This document shows positions 38,290 through 50,300 of a stretch of 64,000 nucleotides of DNA, in pieces. The notes under the pieces are model-generated. The model was not told where the DNA came from and made no database searches. It saw only the letters and a list, made by a program, of their open reading frames with translations. Each line of letters opens with the position of its first letter. Positions within the stretch are counted from its first letter, which is position 1. The translations under genes were made by a program, and so were the position numbers. The DNA is taken from NCBI GenBank assembly GCA_023101725.1, contig JALJCO010003053.1:1495501-1559500 (forward strand). The letters run 5' to 3'. The stretch comes from Atherinomorus stipes. Taxonomy: Eukaryota; Chordata; Actinopteri; Atheriniformes; Atherinidae.

Positions 38290-38660
38290 CAAACGTACCT
38301 GCTGCTTCTTCAACATGTTTCCTCCGAGGAGACGTCAGACATTTCTCCAACACCTGGGCTTATATCGAGCTATAGCAAATATCTGCATATGACAGACCAA
38401 GCTGGGCTTCTTTGGATCAGTTCTGCTGCCAAGCAATACTCATAAATTTAATTTCCAATCTGCTCTCCTTTTATTAGTTTGGGTGTTATTAAATGAGATT
38501 GCTTCATCTTAATATGATATATTTCCAGGGCCTGTGAATGTGGCTTGGAGCTGATATTCAAATTCAATAACATGGCCTGTACTTAGTGCATGGCACTAAT
38601 AAATGCCAGTGTATGATGCATATGAAGACTGGGCTCAGCATGGAAGCTGCAGCAGGCAAT
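38290..38660. promoter_or_regulatory. candidate conserved non-coding block D3
   Basis: About 370 bp of very regular, non-repetitive sequence with CATAAATTTAATTTCC, GTTATTAAATGAG, ATTCAAATTCAATAAC, CACTAATAAATGC and GCAATAATAATGC stretches. This is the most enhancer-like block near AKTIP by eye. No frame crosses it. Conservation could not be tested. Confidence 0.45.
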
Positions 38661-39359
38661 AATAATGCTGTGAATGTCCTTCAGAGGTGAGACATGCCTC
38701 TCGCCACCCCTCCGCTCTATCGCTCATATACCTGAAGAAGCCCAGGTGACCTACATAAGGAGGAGGGCTGAAGAAAGGAGAGGCGGATGTTCATATCTCC
38801 CAGTATTTTATTAACTAGACTAAACAAATCCCTGAGCAATGTATACACTAGCTGTGATAGTGCACACCAGAGAGGACTATGTAAATCACAACTTTGAGAC
38901 TGACCTTTCACCGTCCCCACCAGAGGCTTTTACTGTTAGAGCCATCTTGGAAGAGTTTGCTGTTGGAAAAAGATAAACATGGCAAACTGCTACAGTCCAG
39001 CAGCTTGGTAGAAGTGTCTCACCTTTTGACCTCTGTGGGGTTAAATCTTGACGACCCTCCCTTTTTCCTTTTCTTCTTTTTTTTAATCTCTGGAACCTGA
39101 CAACTGATCTCGCAAAGGTTGCAGCTTAGGAAGCTTAGCTGCAGCAGCGAGTGACCTTTACTTTTATTATGAATATCTCTTTTCCATCATTATTATCGGG
39201 TGAAATCTATGCATATGATCAGTACAATGGATTTCTTTTTCATTAGTTGCGTAGAATCCCAGTTAGTGAATGGAGGGGCAGCCAGGGCTGCCTGCCAGAC
39301 TTGGTCCCCCCCACCACCCACCCCCACCCACACCCACCTCTTTCTCGACTGAAGGGATC

Positions 39360-39640
39360 TGACAATTGGAATTAATATGCGAAGAGCTTTCCCTCTCCAT
39401 ATGTTGGCTGAGGTTTTCCAGGCAACTTTATCAGGGGTAACATTATCGAGAGCTTTGCCGAGAGCTTCTTCATCATGCTCACATCCGAGCCTACCCAACA
39501 CTTGTCACTGTCAATCACAAGGTGATAATACACCGATGATTCTCTCATTTGGTTTAATAAAATCTCCAGGCTTATTTGAACTGCAGTCATTACAGCAAAT
39601 AATTGCTGCACAGAGGTTTTAGCCAGGCCATAGCCTCAGG
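39360..39640. promoter_or_regulatory. candidate conserved non-coding block D4
   Basis: Unique block containing TGTCAATCA at about 39511 (the PBX/MEIS-type composite core), TTAATATGCGAAG and GGTTTAATAAAATC. The overlapping frames 39193-39622 on both strands show no domain. Regulatory role is inference. Confidence 0.4.
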
Positions 39641-40289
39641 GATAAGGAAAGACTATTGCTTTATGAAGGCTTTGGCTGATGTTTTTTTTTAAACCTTTAC
39701 TCCCTAGTTGTTCATATTTCTAAAATGAATATTACATTTGAATCTAAATTTGGCTTTTTTTTTTTTATTCAAACATTGTTATTACATATTATTGGGATGT
39801 GGAGTCATCTGTTTTCACTTTTTTTTATCTATGTGCTGTCAGGACAGATTTCATTGGGGACTGCCAATTGTAATTTTTAACTGTCATTTAAACCAAATTG
39901 TAGATCTGAATCAGCGGGTTTAAAATTCTCTGAAGAAATGGACCGACAGAGGGGAACATATTTCATCTTAAATTTGAATTCTGGCACCAGCTGCAGGTGA
40001 ATGTCTGGAAATTTCTGCTGAAACCACAGTATATAAATCTTTCAGGAAGGAACAATCAGACAATAAAATATCCCATTACATCACTGATGTACTTGGCAAA
40101 TAACGTATAAAAAGATCTGAGGGAGATGCTTCCTATTTAGCTATGCTCTCTATGATGAAAAAAGCCTAAGCAGAAGAGAGGCCTTAAATATTTTCAATGA
40201 AAGGAAAATGAACTCCAAGTCAGAGTCTTATTTGTTTCTATATAATGATAAAAAAATGAACAAATCTGCAAGTAAAAGAACAAAAAAGT

Positions 40290-40890
40290 CTGCGTCTACA
40301 GCTGATCCCAAATTGTTTAATACGGAAGCAAATCCAACTCAAACAGGTCACATATTTAATTAAGCAATCCAATCTCCACACTTTAATCACATTCATTAGC
40401 ATATTTGTTTGACCAAACAAGGTCAAGATAATTGATTAGATAAAGAATCAATGGCAAAGACAAAAAACTCATTACAGAAGCACTGGTGTGGATACTTGCA
40501 CCCTTGTTTGGGTCAGACAGTTCACCTCAATGTCGATAAAGGCAAAGCAGCCATGAACTTATTTGTTTTGAGGTGGTCTTTGATTTGTACATGTCAAAAA
40601 AGTGACGGTGACCTTGTGTCATTGGCTGCCCCAATAAAGAAGCGGGACACTAATTGCCTTTGTCAGTGAAGTGTACTTGGGACAATATACAATCAGATAA
40701 CAATAATGGAGTCAATAATTTGTATTTACTCTGAAACTTGGACAATGTCATTTCTCCCAATTAGTGCAGTCATCCATGCATTAAATTGGTTTTTTTCTCT
40801 CTCTCTCTTTCCAGAAAACTAATTAAGGGTAATTGTTAGGAAATCAATCAATCAACAGAATGAACTGCCAATGAAGCGTGATCAAAACTA
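40290..40890. promoter_or_regulatory. candidate conserved non-coding block D5
   Basis: Contains ATTTAATTAAGCAATCC, TTCATTAGCATATTTG (octamer-like), GATAATTGATTAG, CTAATTGCC and AACTAATTAAGGGTAATTG. The density of homeodomain cores is high for this window. A short CT run lies at about 40797-40808. Confidence 0.4.
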
Positions 40891-41143
40891 AAGAAATGTG
40901 TGGCACAGATGGCTTGGTTGCATCTTAACCTCTTGGGACTTTGTTTGGCCCACCGGAACATTGAAACATTAGATAACTGTGTTTTTGTTTTTTTTAAGTG
41001 TCCTAAAGTGAAATGTTTGATTCAACCAAAATTTCTCTTTTTCATCCAGTTGTTTGAACTTGTTCACACCAAGAAGTCGCAGTATCATTATCGATATTTG
41101 TCTACTCAATAAAATGTTAAGATTATACTTAGTTTAGCATTAA

Positions 41144-41668
41144 AGGTACATTATGTAAAAATTACTGACATCTATTGGTAAAGATGGGTATTTGAAAGAA
41201 AATATGTTTTCTTAGTGGCCAAAATTTTCCCAGACAAAAAGATGTTTTTCATATGTGAGTGGATCTAGTGGTCTCAGATGTAGCTATGACTGTAGTATGA
41301 GTAGCTACTTTTAATGTCTTTCAAGGCATTACTTATCCCAAACAGTGCTCAAACTCCCATTAAACAAAGCTGGTAACAGCAGTTTTAAAGTTCAGAGGGT
41401 TCTTACTTCACTATGCAAGTATGTGATTTGGGACGCAGAAAATCGTACTATGGTGTCCATTTAGGGACACCATAGTAAAATGGTGGCACAAATATGGTAG
41501 CCTCCATGGATGTGCACCCCCAGCAAGTGAATATAAACAGTCCATTTTAAGAAAATAAACATAAAAAAGCTATTCTACTGAAACGATTACACATCAATAG
41601 AAACACAATTTTGGATTATGTATTAAATTTTTATGCCATTGACCTTGTTTTTTTTACACACTGTACCT
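41144..41668. mobile_element. third TTAA-flanked DNA element, 525 bp
   Basis: TTAA at 41140-41143 and 41669-41672 borders inverted ends that both begin AGGTACA (left AGGTACATTATGTAAAAA, right ACACTGTACCT before TTAA). No transposase is present. A perfect 12-bp hairpin sits in its interior at 41447-41476. The right TTAA is directly followed by a long microsatellite. Confidence 0.75.
41447..41476. repeat. perfect 12-bp inverted repeat inside TTAA element
   Basis: ACTATGGTGTCC at 41447-41458 and its exact reverse complement at 41465-41476 flank a 6-nt spacer. It is probably a structural feature of the transposon family. Confidence 0.85.
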
Positions 41669-41683
41669 TTAAATACTCACTCT

Positions 41684-41911
<228 letters not shown>

Positions 41912-42049
41912 ACTTCTGGGGGTGAAAGGTGCAGAGCGACTGTGGTTATCAAGCATATCGGAATTTCTTCTTCTGTTTTCTTTTTTTTGCCCTCAAACAG
42001 CATGCCAGCTCAGGTCTATGCTGTCTAAGGTTTGATTGACAGCCAGCCA

Positions 42050-42230
42050 CAGCACTTCTGCTGCTACTGTTTTCCCTTTAACAGTACACATTTTCCTTCA
42101 TGTGACAGAAGCACCAGCAAATGAACTGCAACAACGGTTTTCCTATTAACCAATGAGAATCCACTATTACATATTAAAACGCCCCCTCATCAAGTTAGAT
42201 TGAACTCCGGTTTCAGTCTGTCAAGTTGTT
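42050..42230 (+). promoter_or_regulatory. probable AKTIP promoter region
   Basis: Inferred from the position just upstream of the candidate first exon, which ends at the GTGAGT donor at 42371. CCAATGAGAAT at about 42150 has an inverted-CCAAT-like/CCAAT core, and ATTAAAACGCCCCCTC follows. No CpG island is obvious. The transcription start cannot be fixed from sequence alone. Confidence 0.4.
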
Positions 42231-42370
42231 TAGTTAGCCAACATTAGCCAGCTAGCAACAATTACAGAGAAAGGAGGGGCGAGCAATTGAGCAGTTTCTG
42301 CAGAGATTTTGAGTGGGAAACGCTGAAACATCTCTATTTAAGTGACTTTTAAAGATCTCAAGTAAATACG
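42200..42370 (+). other. aktip: AKTIP exon 1, untranslated (candidate)
   Basis: Sequence ending AAATACG|GTGAGT gives a strong donor at 42371. A matching acceptor after a pyrimidine tract (TCTTTCCACCACAG) lies at 43085. The exon has no coding homology, which fits a 5' UTR exon. The 5' boundary is only an estimate. Confidence 0.55.
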
Positions 42371-43085
42371 GTGAGTTACCTCACGAAGTCTTCACAGCTA
42401 CGGGAGTTTAAATTAAAGGTACAGTCAAGTTAGCAACGTCAAGAGTAGCGTATAAGCTAATGCTATAGATAACATAAAAGGAATCACGGAAAGCTGATAG
42501 TTTATATCACACCGTCATTGTGTTGTCATAAACTTCAATGCAGTTATGCGTTGAAATGTTACTTGCTCAAATTTCCAATTGTCAGCTAGATGGAAAAAGC
42601 AAAACTTTTGTTGTCAAACGCAGGTCAAAAATGTTTGCTAACCCAACGTCTACTCTGTGTAGAAAGACACGATAATTTGATATCCTGCCACAAATACCAC
42701 AGCGTTCCCACTATAATTGATTGCACTGTGATTATCCAGCAGTTATGACCTACTTCAGTTTTTTAAACATTTATAACAGTGCAGCAACTGAAACCCTTAC
42801 GGCTAAGTTAGCATAAAGCTAAGGTGAGCTTCTAAACAAGCTTTGATTAAGATCAATCCTTTAGTAAAAATGTTTGTTTTTCTTCTGTCATCCCTTTATA
42901 TTCATATATTATCATTTTAACTTTAGTTTTTTTGTTTTTTTTTTTCTTTATTATTATTTTATTGCTCGAATGTCACGTACAGACGGTAGTCTTAAAGTGC
43001 TGAGTGTGTAGACTGTGATCAAGTTGTTTTTGAATGACCTCAGCTGCTGCAGCAATCATTTTAACGTGTCATCTTTCCACCACAG

Positions 43086-43208
43086 CAACGGATGGACCTC
43101 ACGGTACTTGTTGGACCTGCTAATCCAAGAGGGACGCTAATCTGAACTTATGAATGAGTAATGAATGCAAACCCTCTCTGGAGCATGTCTGCCAGCACAA
43201 GTCGTAAG
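43086..43208 (+). CDS. aktip: AKTIP exon 2: end of 5' UTR and residues 1-16
   Basis: Acceptor CCACAG at 43080-43085, donor GTAAAG at 43209. Coding begins at ATG 43161 and gives [16 protein letters not shown], the fish counterpart of the conserved MNPxWSMS start. The exon ends in phase 0. Confidence 0.85.
43150..43161 (+). promoter_or_regulatory. minimal uORF overlapping the AKTIP start codon
   Basis: ATG AAT GAG TAA (Met-Asn-Glu-stop) is followed immediately by the main ATG, sharing the A in TAATG. It lies in exon 2 of the AKTIP transcript. Such a stop-start overlap could support reinitiation or dampen translation; neither is shown here. Confidence 0.6.
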
Positions 43209-46200
43209 GTAAAGTTGTCATCTTTGACAATGGTGAGGGGTTACTTGTGTGGGAACACATTTAATGTAAAAGCTTGACGGCACTGAGTGATGCCTGCATT
43301 AAACAGAGATGACCAGGAAAACCTATGTAGATCTCTGGAAGGCTTTTCCTGAAATTTACCACACATTTAAGCAAAGTGTTTTACAGAACTTCACAAGGCA
43401 TCTAAAATATTTTTTCATACAGAAAAGGCTAATTTATTTATCCACAGCTTGACACTTTATTTACTTTTTTTGTTTGTTTTTTTGCTCCAAGCCCTCAGTC
43501 ATGCTCTTGTTTCTTCTTGTTTTAATTTTTCCAGGAATCTAGTTAAACTGGAACACCAATACCTAGTTTAAAGTAATGTTTCAAACTTATCTTTAGGAAA
43601 AAGTTCATACTTTGTAAAAGATTTGTCTCAAAACTGTATTGATTATATGAATAATCTCTTTTTCTACGATAGCTGGCAGTGTTTTTCATTAGCAGCTCTA
43701 TATGTTGGTTTTCTACAGTATGTCTATCATCAAAGGGGAAGGAAGACAAACTTGTGTAGAAGTAAAGAGATGAACAATGCACTTTCAACATGGGTGTGAC
43801 TTAAATATTTTTACTTAATAGTAGGAACATTTCTGTAGCCTGACGTGAAAGTTGCAAGCTAAATTTGTTTTATTGCTGCAGTGAACATTGTGAGCATACC
43901 TTACATAGCTCTAGTAATCGTCAGCAGTGTTCAGTATTTTGTGACTTTGTGATGCATCTCGCCTCAATGCTCTAATGTACAGTGACATTTAGTGATAGTT
44001 TGTATTTTCCAGTTTACTGTTTAAGGCCAATGTGATCTTTAGAAATCAGGGAAACGGCTTATCATGTATTAGTGTTGCGTGCTTGACTAGTCCGCATGAT
44101 TTGCAAAAAATAGCACAGATTTATTATAGTTTAACAGAATGTATTTTAAAAAAATCCTGCCTGCTCATACTGTACCTGTATTAAGGTAAGCTTGTTCAGT
44201 CAGGGTTGTTGTTCTACATACTGTCTGTTGTGGAATGCTGAGAAAGAAGATATGATCACTCATCTTAGTGATTCAGGAAAAGCTTTTATCCTCCTAAAAC
44301 ACAGTTCATATCTGTTGCGCTAAAGGGGTGCAAAGCATCATTTAGACTTAAGTTTGGACTCATACACCATAAACATACTTTATAAGTTAAGCTGGGTGCA
44401 CAAAGCAAGTTGCACTTATTTCATGCAAGCAAACAAAAGTGAGGTTCACTACAAGACCGGGTTCTTCCCATCCTGCTGTTGGTAGCTCCGGATGATCTGC
44501 AATGTTATGACTGAATATTTCTCATATGATGGTTCACTTGAACAAGAATTTATTCAATAAACGTGTTTTAAAAGTTTAATGAAATAGACAATGCACCAAT
44601 TACAAGGGCAGCTACTATCTTTACAGCAGAAGTTTTATGAAAGTTATCACAGATCTAAGTATTCAAGGCTTTCAGTTAAAGGCCACAAGTTAATATATAC
44701 GCATGCTGGTCTGGAACATCAGTAGCACGGTTATCTTGGGGGATGTTCACACGAGGATGAATGCGGGTAAAAATGGCAAAATATTTAATCAGAAGTGCCT
44801 TTCGTTCATACGGCAACAATGTTATTCTGGGTTGAAGATGCAAAAATCTGAGGACTCTTTCCAAAGTGGAATTCCTAAAGACGTGACGCTGTTGTGTTCT
44901 CGTCTGCACGATCCAAAATGCAAAAATGATAGTGGACCTGCTCACGCCATGCTCATGTCGCATGCGTGTTGACGTCACACACAAACAGGAAAAACAACGA
45001 TGTACGTAATGTACATGGTGGAGTTCTATCACAGCACCACCTAACAGCCTTGCATGCATATCCAATTGAATTCCACACACTCTTGCGTCCTCGTATGCAC
45101 GCAGATTTCTTCATGACGATGCTCGTGTAAACGCGGATAAAAAGATGAAGACGAGACGCCACTTTTGTGTCTTCTCTTCTGATCGTCGCCGTGTGAACGT
45201 AGCCTTGGTTGACACAAGTGTTTTACACCTATTTTACAGTCTGTTTTCCAGGAGTGGAAAAACCTGGTCCAGAAAGAAAAAAACTTGTCCAGCAGTTTTT
45301 CCAACCAATCAATAAACCAGCTGAATTTAATTAACACAGCTCGTCTGCAGGTAGACGAGCTCGTTCGTGAGAACACCTGTTCTAAATGTACAGGCAGATT
45401 CAAAAACAGGCAGGGCTTTTTACCGTATGGCATCTGGATTTTCTGCCTCTGCTGTTCCTTACAAAAATAAAACGGTGCAGCCCACTGATGTGCCTGGCTG
45501 TTTAAATGACTGTATGCTCAAGTGTTGGCCTAATATAAAACAATGAGCTGGACTACCTCCGGTGACATTGCATTCTAACGGCTCTTTTCAGCAGCTTCAG
45601 TAAGATGCAATGACGGTCTTTAAAGCAACCTCTCGTGTCTAGACTCAATTTCCTGATAGGCTGCGAGCCAAACGGGTGATATAACCTGAGAAGTTGGTCA
45701 CAGCTAATGGTTTCTACCTTGGGCCACTGGTACAGCTTTGAGTGTCCACAGTGGCTTATTAACTCTAACCCTCTCTAAATCCTACCTATAAAAACTTACC
45801 TCCTTTCTTTTTTTTCCCCCTCCTCTGTGTTTGTGACTCTTGTCATTTTTTCATGTACAAAACAGCAGAGATCTGACGAGGAGCAAAGCGGGCACGGGGA
45901 TCAGAGAGCCAGCCCAGCCCGACTTCCCTTTGGCAAAAAGCAGCTTCCGCCCATTCCTAAGAATGCAACCCCCATTACTAAACCTGCATCAATGGGCACG
46001 CCAGCTCAGTCAGCTAATGGCACACACGCCTCTTATGGCCCTTTTTACTTGGAGTACTCACTGTTGGCTGAGTTGTAAGTACTGGTCTAGTATCTGAATT
46101 CTGGATAGATTTTTCCATCTTATATTGAATCTATTATGTTAGTCTTTATTCTAAGCAAATGGGTACTGTATGTCTATATTAAACTGGATTTGAAATACCC

Positions 46201-47335
46201 CTTTAAATTCTTACCCAAGAATATAATAATTCTCAAGTTTGTTTTCAAACTGTGTACTGATGTAACTTCTTGCCATGTGACCTGCAGCACACTAGTGATT
46301 AAGCAGAAACTCCCTGGAATTTATGTCCAGCCATCCTACAAGTCAGCTCTAAGTAAGGACCGGTTTTATTGTGAAGTTCAGTTTCATACACACTTTGTTC
46401 AGCATGATTAATTCTGGAGTTGACTATTATAAAGACTGAAATGCCAAGTATCTTTTTTTTTTTAGTGTGGTTTGGAGTCATATTCATCAGGCACGGTTTG
46501 TACCAGGATGGTGTCTTCAAATTCACTGTGTATATTCCAGACAACTATCCAGATGGGGAATGTCCTGTAAGTGTTGGTGTTTTGTCTTACTTTGTTTTTA
46601 AATCATGCACAGATAAAATCCCTTCATTTTCATTAGTTGTTCAGGAAAATTGCCTTGTGCAAATGTAAGGAAAGAGTGGGAAAAGAGATTTAGATATTCT
46701 GGTTCTTTAAATTGTGTAGAAAGACTGTGCTGTATATGAACATTAACTGTATAAATTGCCAGCCTTCACATTTTCTGGGGCAATTAAAGTAGAACTGTTG
46801 AGAGCTTTCAGACATAATCTAGATGGTGATTGTTAGAAAAAAAAAAATTGTATTGATAACATTCGTAAATGTAGTTTAACTGAAACTGAAGCTAACATTC
46901 AAAACTCTTGTTTTATTCCAGAAACTGGTTTTCGACATCCCAGTCTTCCATCCACTCGTCGACCCTGTGTCTGGAGAACTTGACGTCAGAAGAGCTTTCA
47001 CCAAATGGAGGTACATTCAGTTTTTCTCAGGGATGCTAAACTTGCTTCACTGGGAATGTTGCTTCTGGTACATGTTGTGTATCATTACCCACCCATAGCT
47101 GAGAGGTTTATTTGTGGAGGGGGTCGCAGTCATGTGACAATAAGGAAAACCCTGCTGAGCAAGTAACCCCCCCCCCCCCCCCCTGTATTCACCGGGGACC
47201 TCACCGGGCAGGAGGACCTGTTCTCAAGGCCTTCACATGATGTGGTGGCTTATTGTGGTCTTGCTGGACTACGTCTCATCTTCCACCCCCTTTTTTTCCT
47301 GAGATGTAAAAAAATGGGGGAAGGAAATTTTTCAA

Positions 47336-47373
<38 letters not shown>

Positions 47374-50300
47374 CCTCTATGGGGGTCTATTTTTTTTGGG
47401 GGGGGAGAACAAAATGGGGGTGGATAGTAAGTAATAGAGACAAAACACACACAAAAAAAAAAAAAATATATATAAAAAAAAAATAATAATAAAAAAAAAA
47501 ACAACGCAAGAGAAGTATGGTTGTTCTCCTCCTCATAACAACAGGAGGAAGAGGATAACAAAAAAAAAAATGTAGGAATTTTTCCTTTTAATTTCCTCTT
47601 ATCCGCGCTCCTCGGATGACAAGAATTAAAACCTAAATCATTAATTTTGGAAAAAAGGAATGGGGAAACCCCAAAAAATATACCACTTTTTTTTAAAAAG
47701 CCCCTTAATTAATTAAACTACCACAAGAAGGGGAGGGGGGAAGAAAAAGGGGGGGTGGTACTGATGTGGTGAGGACCCGCAAGTTGTGCAGCGAGGACTG
47801 TGCTTTGCTCAGACCCACGTCTTTTTCTAGGATGCAGACTCACCTAGCAAAAAAAAGAAGCAAGACGTGCTTCATCCTCATTCTCAGGATCAGACTGGTT
47901 CAAAAATGTATGGTTGAATCCAAAAAGCTCCAGCCCCGTCAGATACAGAGTCGGGTAATGCATGCATGAACTGGGCTGGTCCTGATTCCAGCTCTGTCCT
48001 TCCTGCGGCCAATCAGCGCGCGCCTCATTTACATTATTTAAATTAAAATCATGTCGGTCAAAACCTCTAGGAAATAACAGAAGAAAGGGGAGGGTGGGAA
48101 AGGGTCAGAATATGCACTTTGTTTTTTTTTTTTTTTTCTAACAAGTTTCTAGATATTATTTTAAGACATTGTAAGGAGAGTGGACAGATTAAAAGACCAA
48201 GTGATTACTCCTTTAAAGGTACTGAATCCTCTGTTCAACATTCCGTTGTCAGTCTTAAAGGAATAGTACACCCAGAGAATGCTGTGCATTCATTTTCTAC
48301 TCACCCTCATGCTGAGGAAGACTCTGGAGCACTTTTTTAATATCTCAAATGCAGCCGGAAATTGGACAGGTTTTTGTTTTTCCCCAACTTTCATATAGTT
48401 CACCGGCACCCGATCCAAAAAGGTCCATAAAAGTCCACAAAAACTTGTCAATATTCTTCCATACTGCTCGTCCAACGTAATCCAAGAGTCCTGTGTGGGT
48501 AGCGTCCATAATTTACGCCAAACAACATCAATTTGTATATTTCAATAGCTTAATTAGTACTACATGTAGCTGCCGTGAAGCGTGTCCATGAGTTCACAAC
48601 ACTACAGAAGCTGCGGCGTTCAGCGCCTACTCTGCCGATGTATGTACAGCACAATGTAAACAGCAAATTTGTAATGGCAAATGAGCTGCGGACAAACCAG
48701 GACAAACACAAGAGGGGTTGGCTATTGATTTGAAACAAAGAAAAAAAAAAGACTGCGCAATCTTGTCTGCTGCAGCTTCCGTAGTGTCGAACTCTCATGG
48801 ACGCGCTTTGCGGAAGCTACATTTTAAGCTATCAAAATATACTAAATGTCGTTTGGAGTAAATTATGGACCTTACCCACTCAGGACACTTAGATTACATT
48901 GAACGAGCAGTATGGAGGAATATTGACAAGTTTTTGAGGACTTATACAGACCTTTTTGGATCAGGCGCCGGTGAACTCCATTATGTGGGGGGGGGGGGGC
49001 GAAAACCTGTCCGATCTCTGGCTGCATTTGAGATATCAAAAAAGTGCACCAGAGACTTGCTCAGCATGAGGGTGAGTAGAAAATGAACGTACATCATTCT
49101 GTGGGTGTACTCTTCCTTTAAGCCAGAGGAGCTGCTATGCAAAGCAGGCAGACAAAATAACTGAGGGAATCTGTTAAATGATCAAAGTGGCTATGTTGCC
49201 CAGAAGTGTCGTCGGTGGGAAAGGTTTCCGAGATTTGATAAATTTACTTGAACCAGTCTATCGGGTTCCTTTTATGGCGCACTGTTATCAGGCTCATTGA
49301 AACATGAGAAGCGAAGGCAGGAGCTGCAAACAAGTTAGCCACAGCAGCTAGCGTTGCCATAACAACAGACTGTTGGACTGCTTTAACAGAAAAGAGCTAC
49401 CTTACCATCACATGCCACCACTGCCGACCTTCTTGCCAAGAAGATGATTGTGGCTATAGAGCAGTGGGGAGTTGAAATAAATATGTATTTTAGGGAAAAA
49501 AAACAGTGCCTGTGGTAGGTGTAATCATTTTTTAACATGGATTTCTGAATGATTAAATCGATAGTTGATCGTTAATTCTTCCGGCGATCGATCAAAACGA
49601 TGTTCGCAAATGCCCATCTCTAATATAAAATATTATGGTGCAAGATGATGGAAGAACCATCACTGTCCCAGTTGTGCCATTTTCCCGCACTTGCAGCCTG
49701 CATACTCCAATCCTTAATGTGCACTTCTACCGACTGCACACTTCATACAGGACCATAGCGTTTAGTGTGGGTATTGGGACAGGGCCAGTCTTTCTCAAAT
49801 AAGGAATATGGAGACTCTAGGGGTGCCTAAGTCCAGTCCTCGAGAGCCACTATCCTGCAACTTTTAAATGCATCCCTTCCCCAGCACACCTGAATCAAAT
49901 GACTGGCTCGTTAACAGGCCTCTGCAGAGCTGAATTGCATGCATGACGGGATTCAGCTATGTGTTGCAGAAGGTAATATGCTCTAAGACTGTTTTTTTTT
50001 TTTTTTTTTTTTTTTTGCACACAAAACACAAAAATAAGAACAACAATAAAAAAAAGACAAAAAAAAGTGAGGAAGAGGCAGAAAAGCCAAAAGGCTTGTT
50101 TTAAAGCCTCCACCTTTAAAAAAAAAAAAAAAAACAGTGTTAGAGGAGTTCTAGAGTACACATTCAGACTGCTTCTCAATCCTGGTCCTCAAGGACCCCT
50201 GCCATGCTTGTTTTCAAGCTATTCCTACTTCAACACACCTGACTCAGATGAATGGCTCGTTAGCAGCTTGCAAAGAACTTGATGAGCAGTTGAGTTGATC

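Noticed and set aside
44676..45433. 134- and 130-codon minus-strand frames
   Set aside because: They run through a foldback element and a hAT MITE and have no transposase motif.
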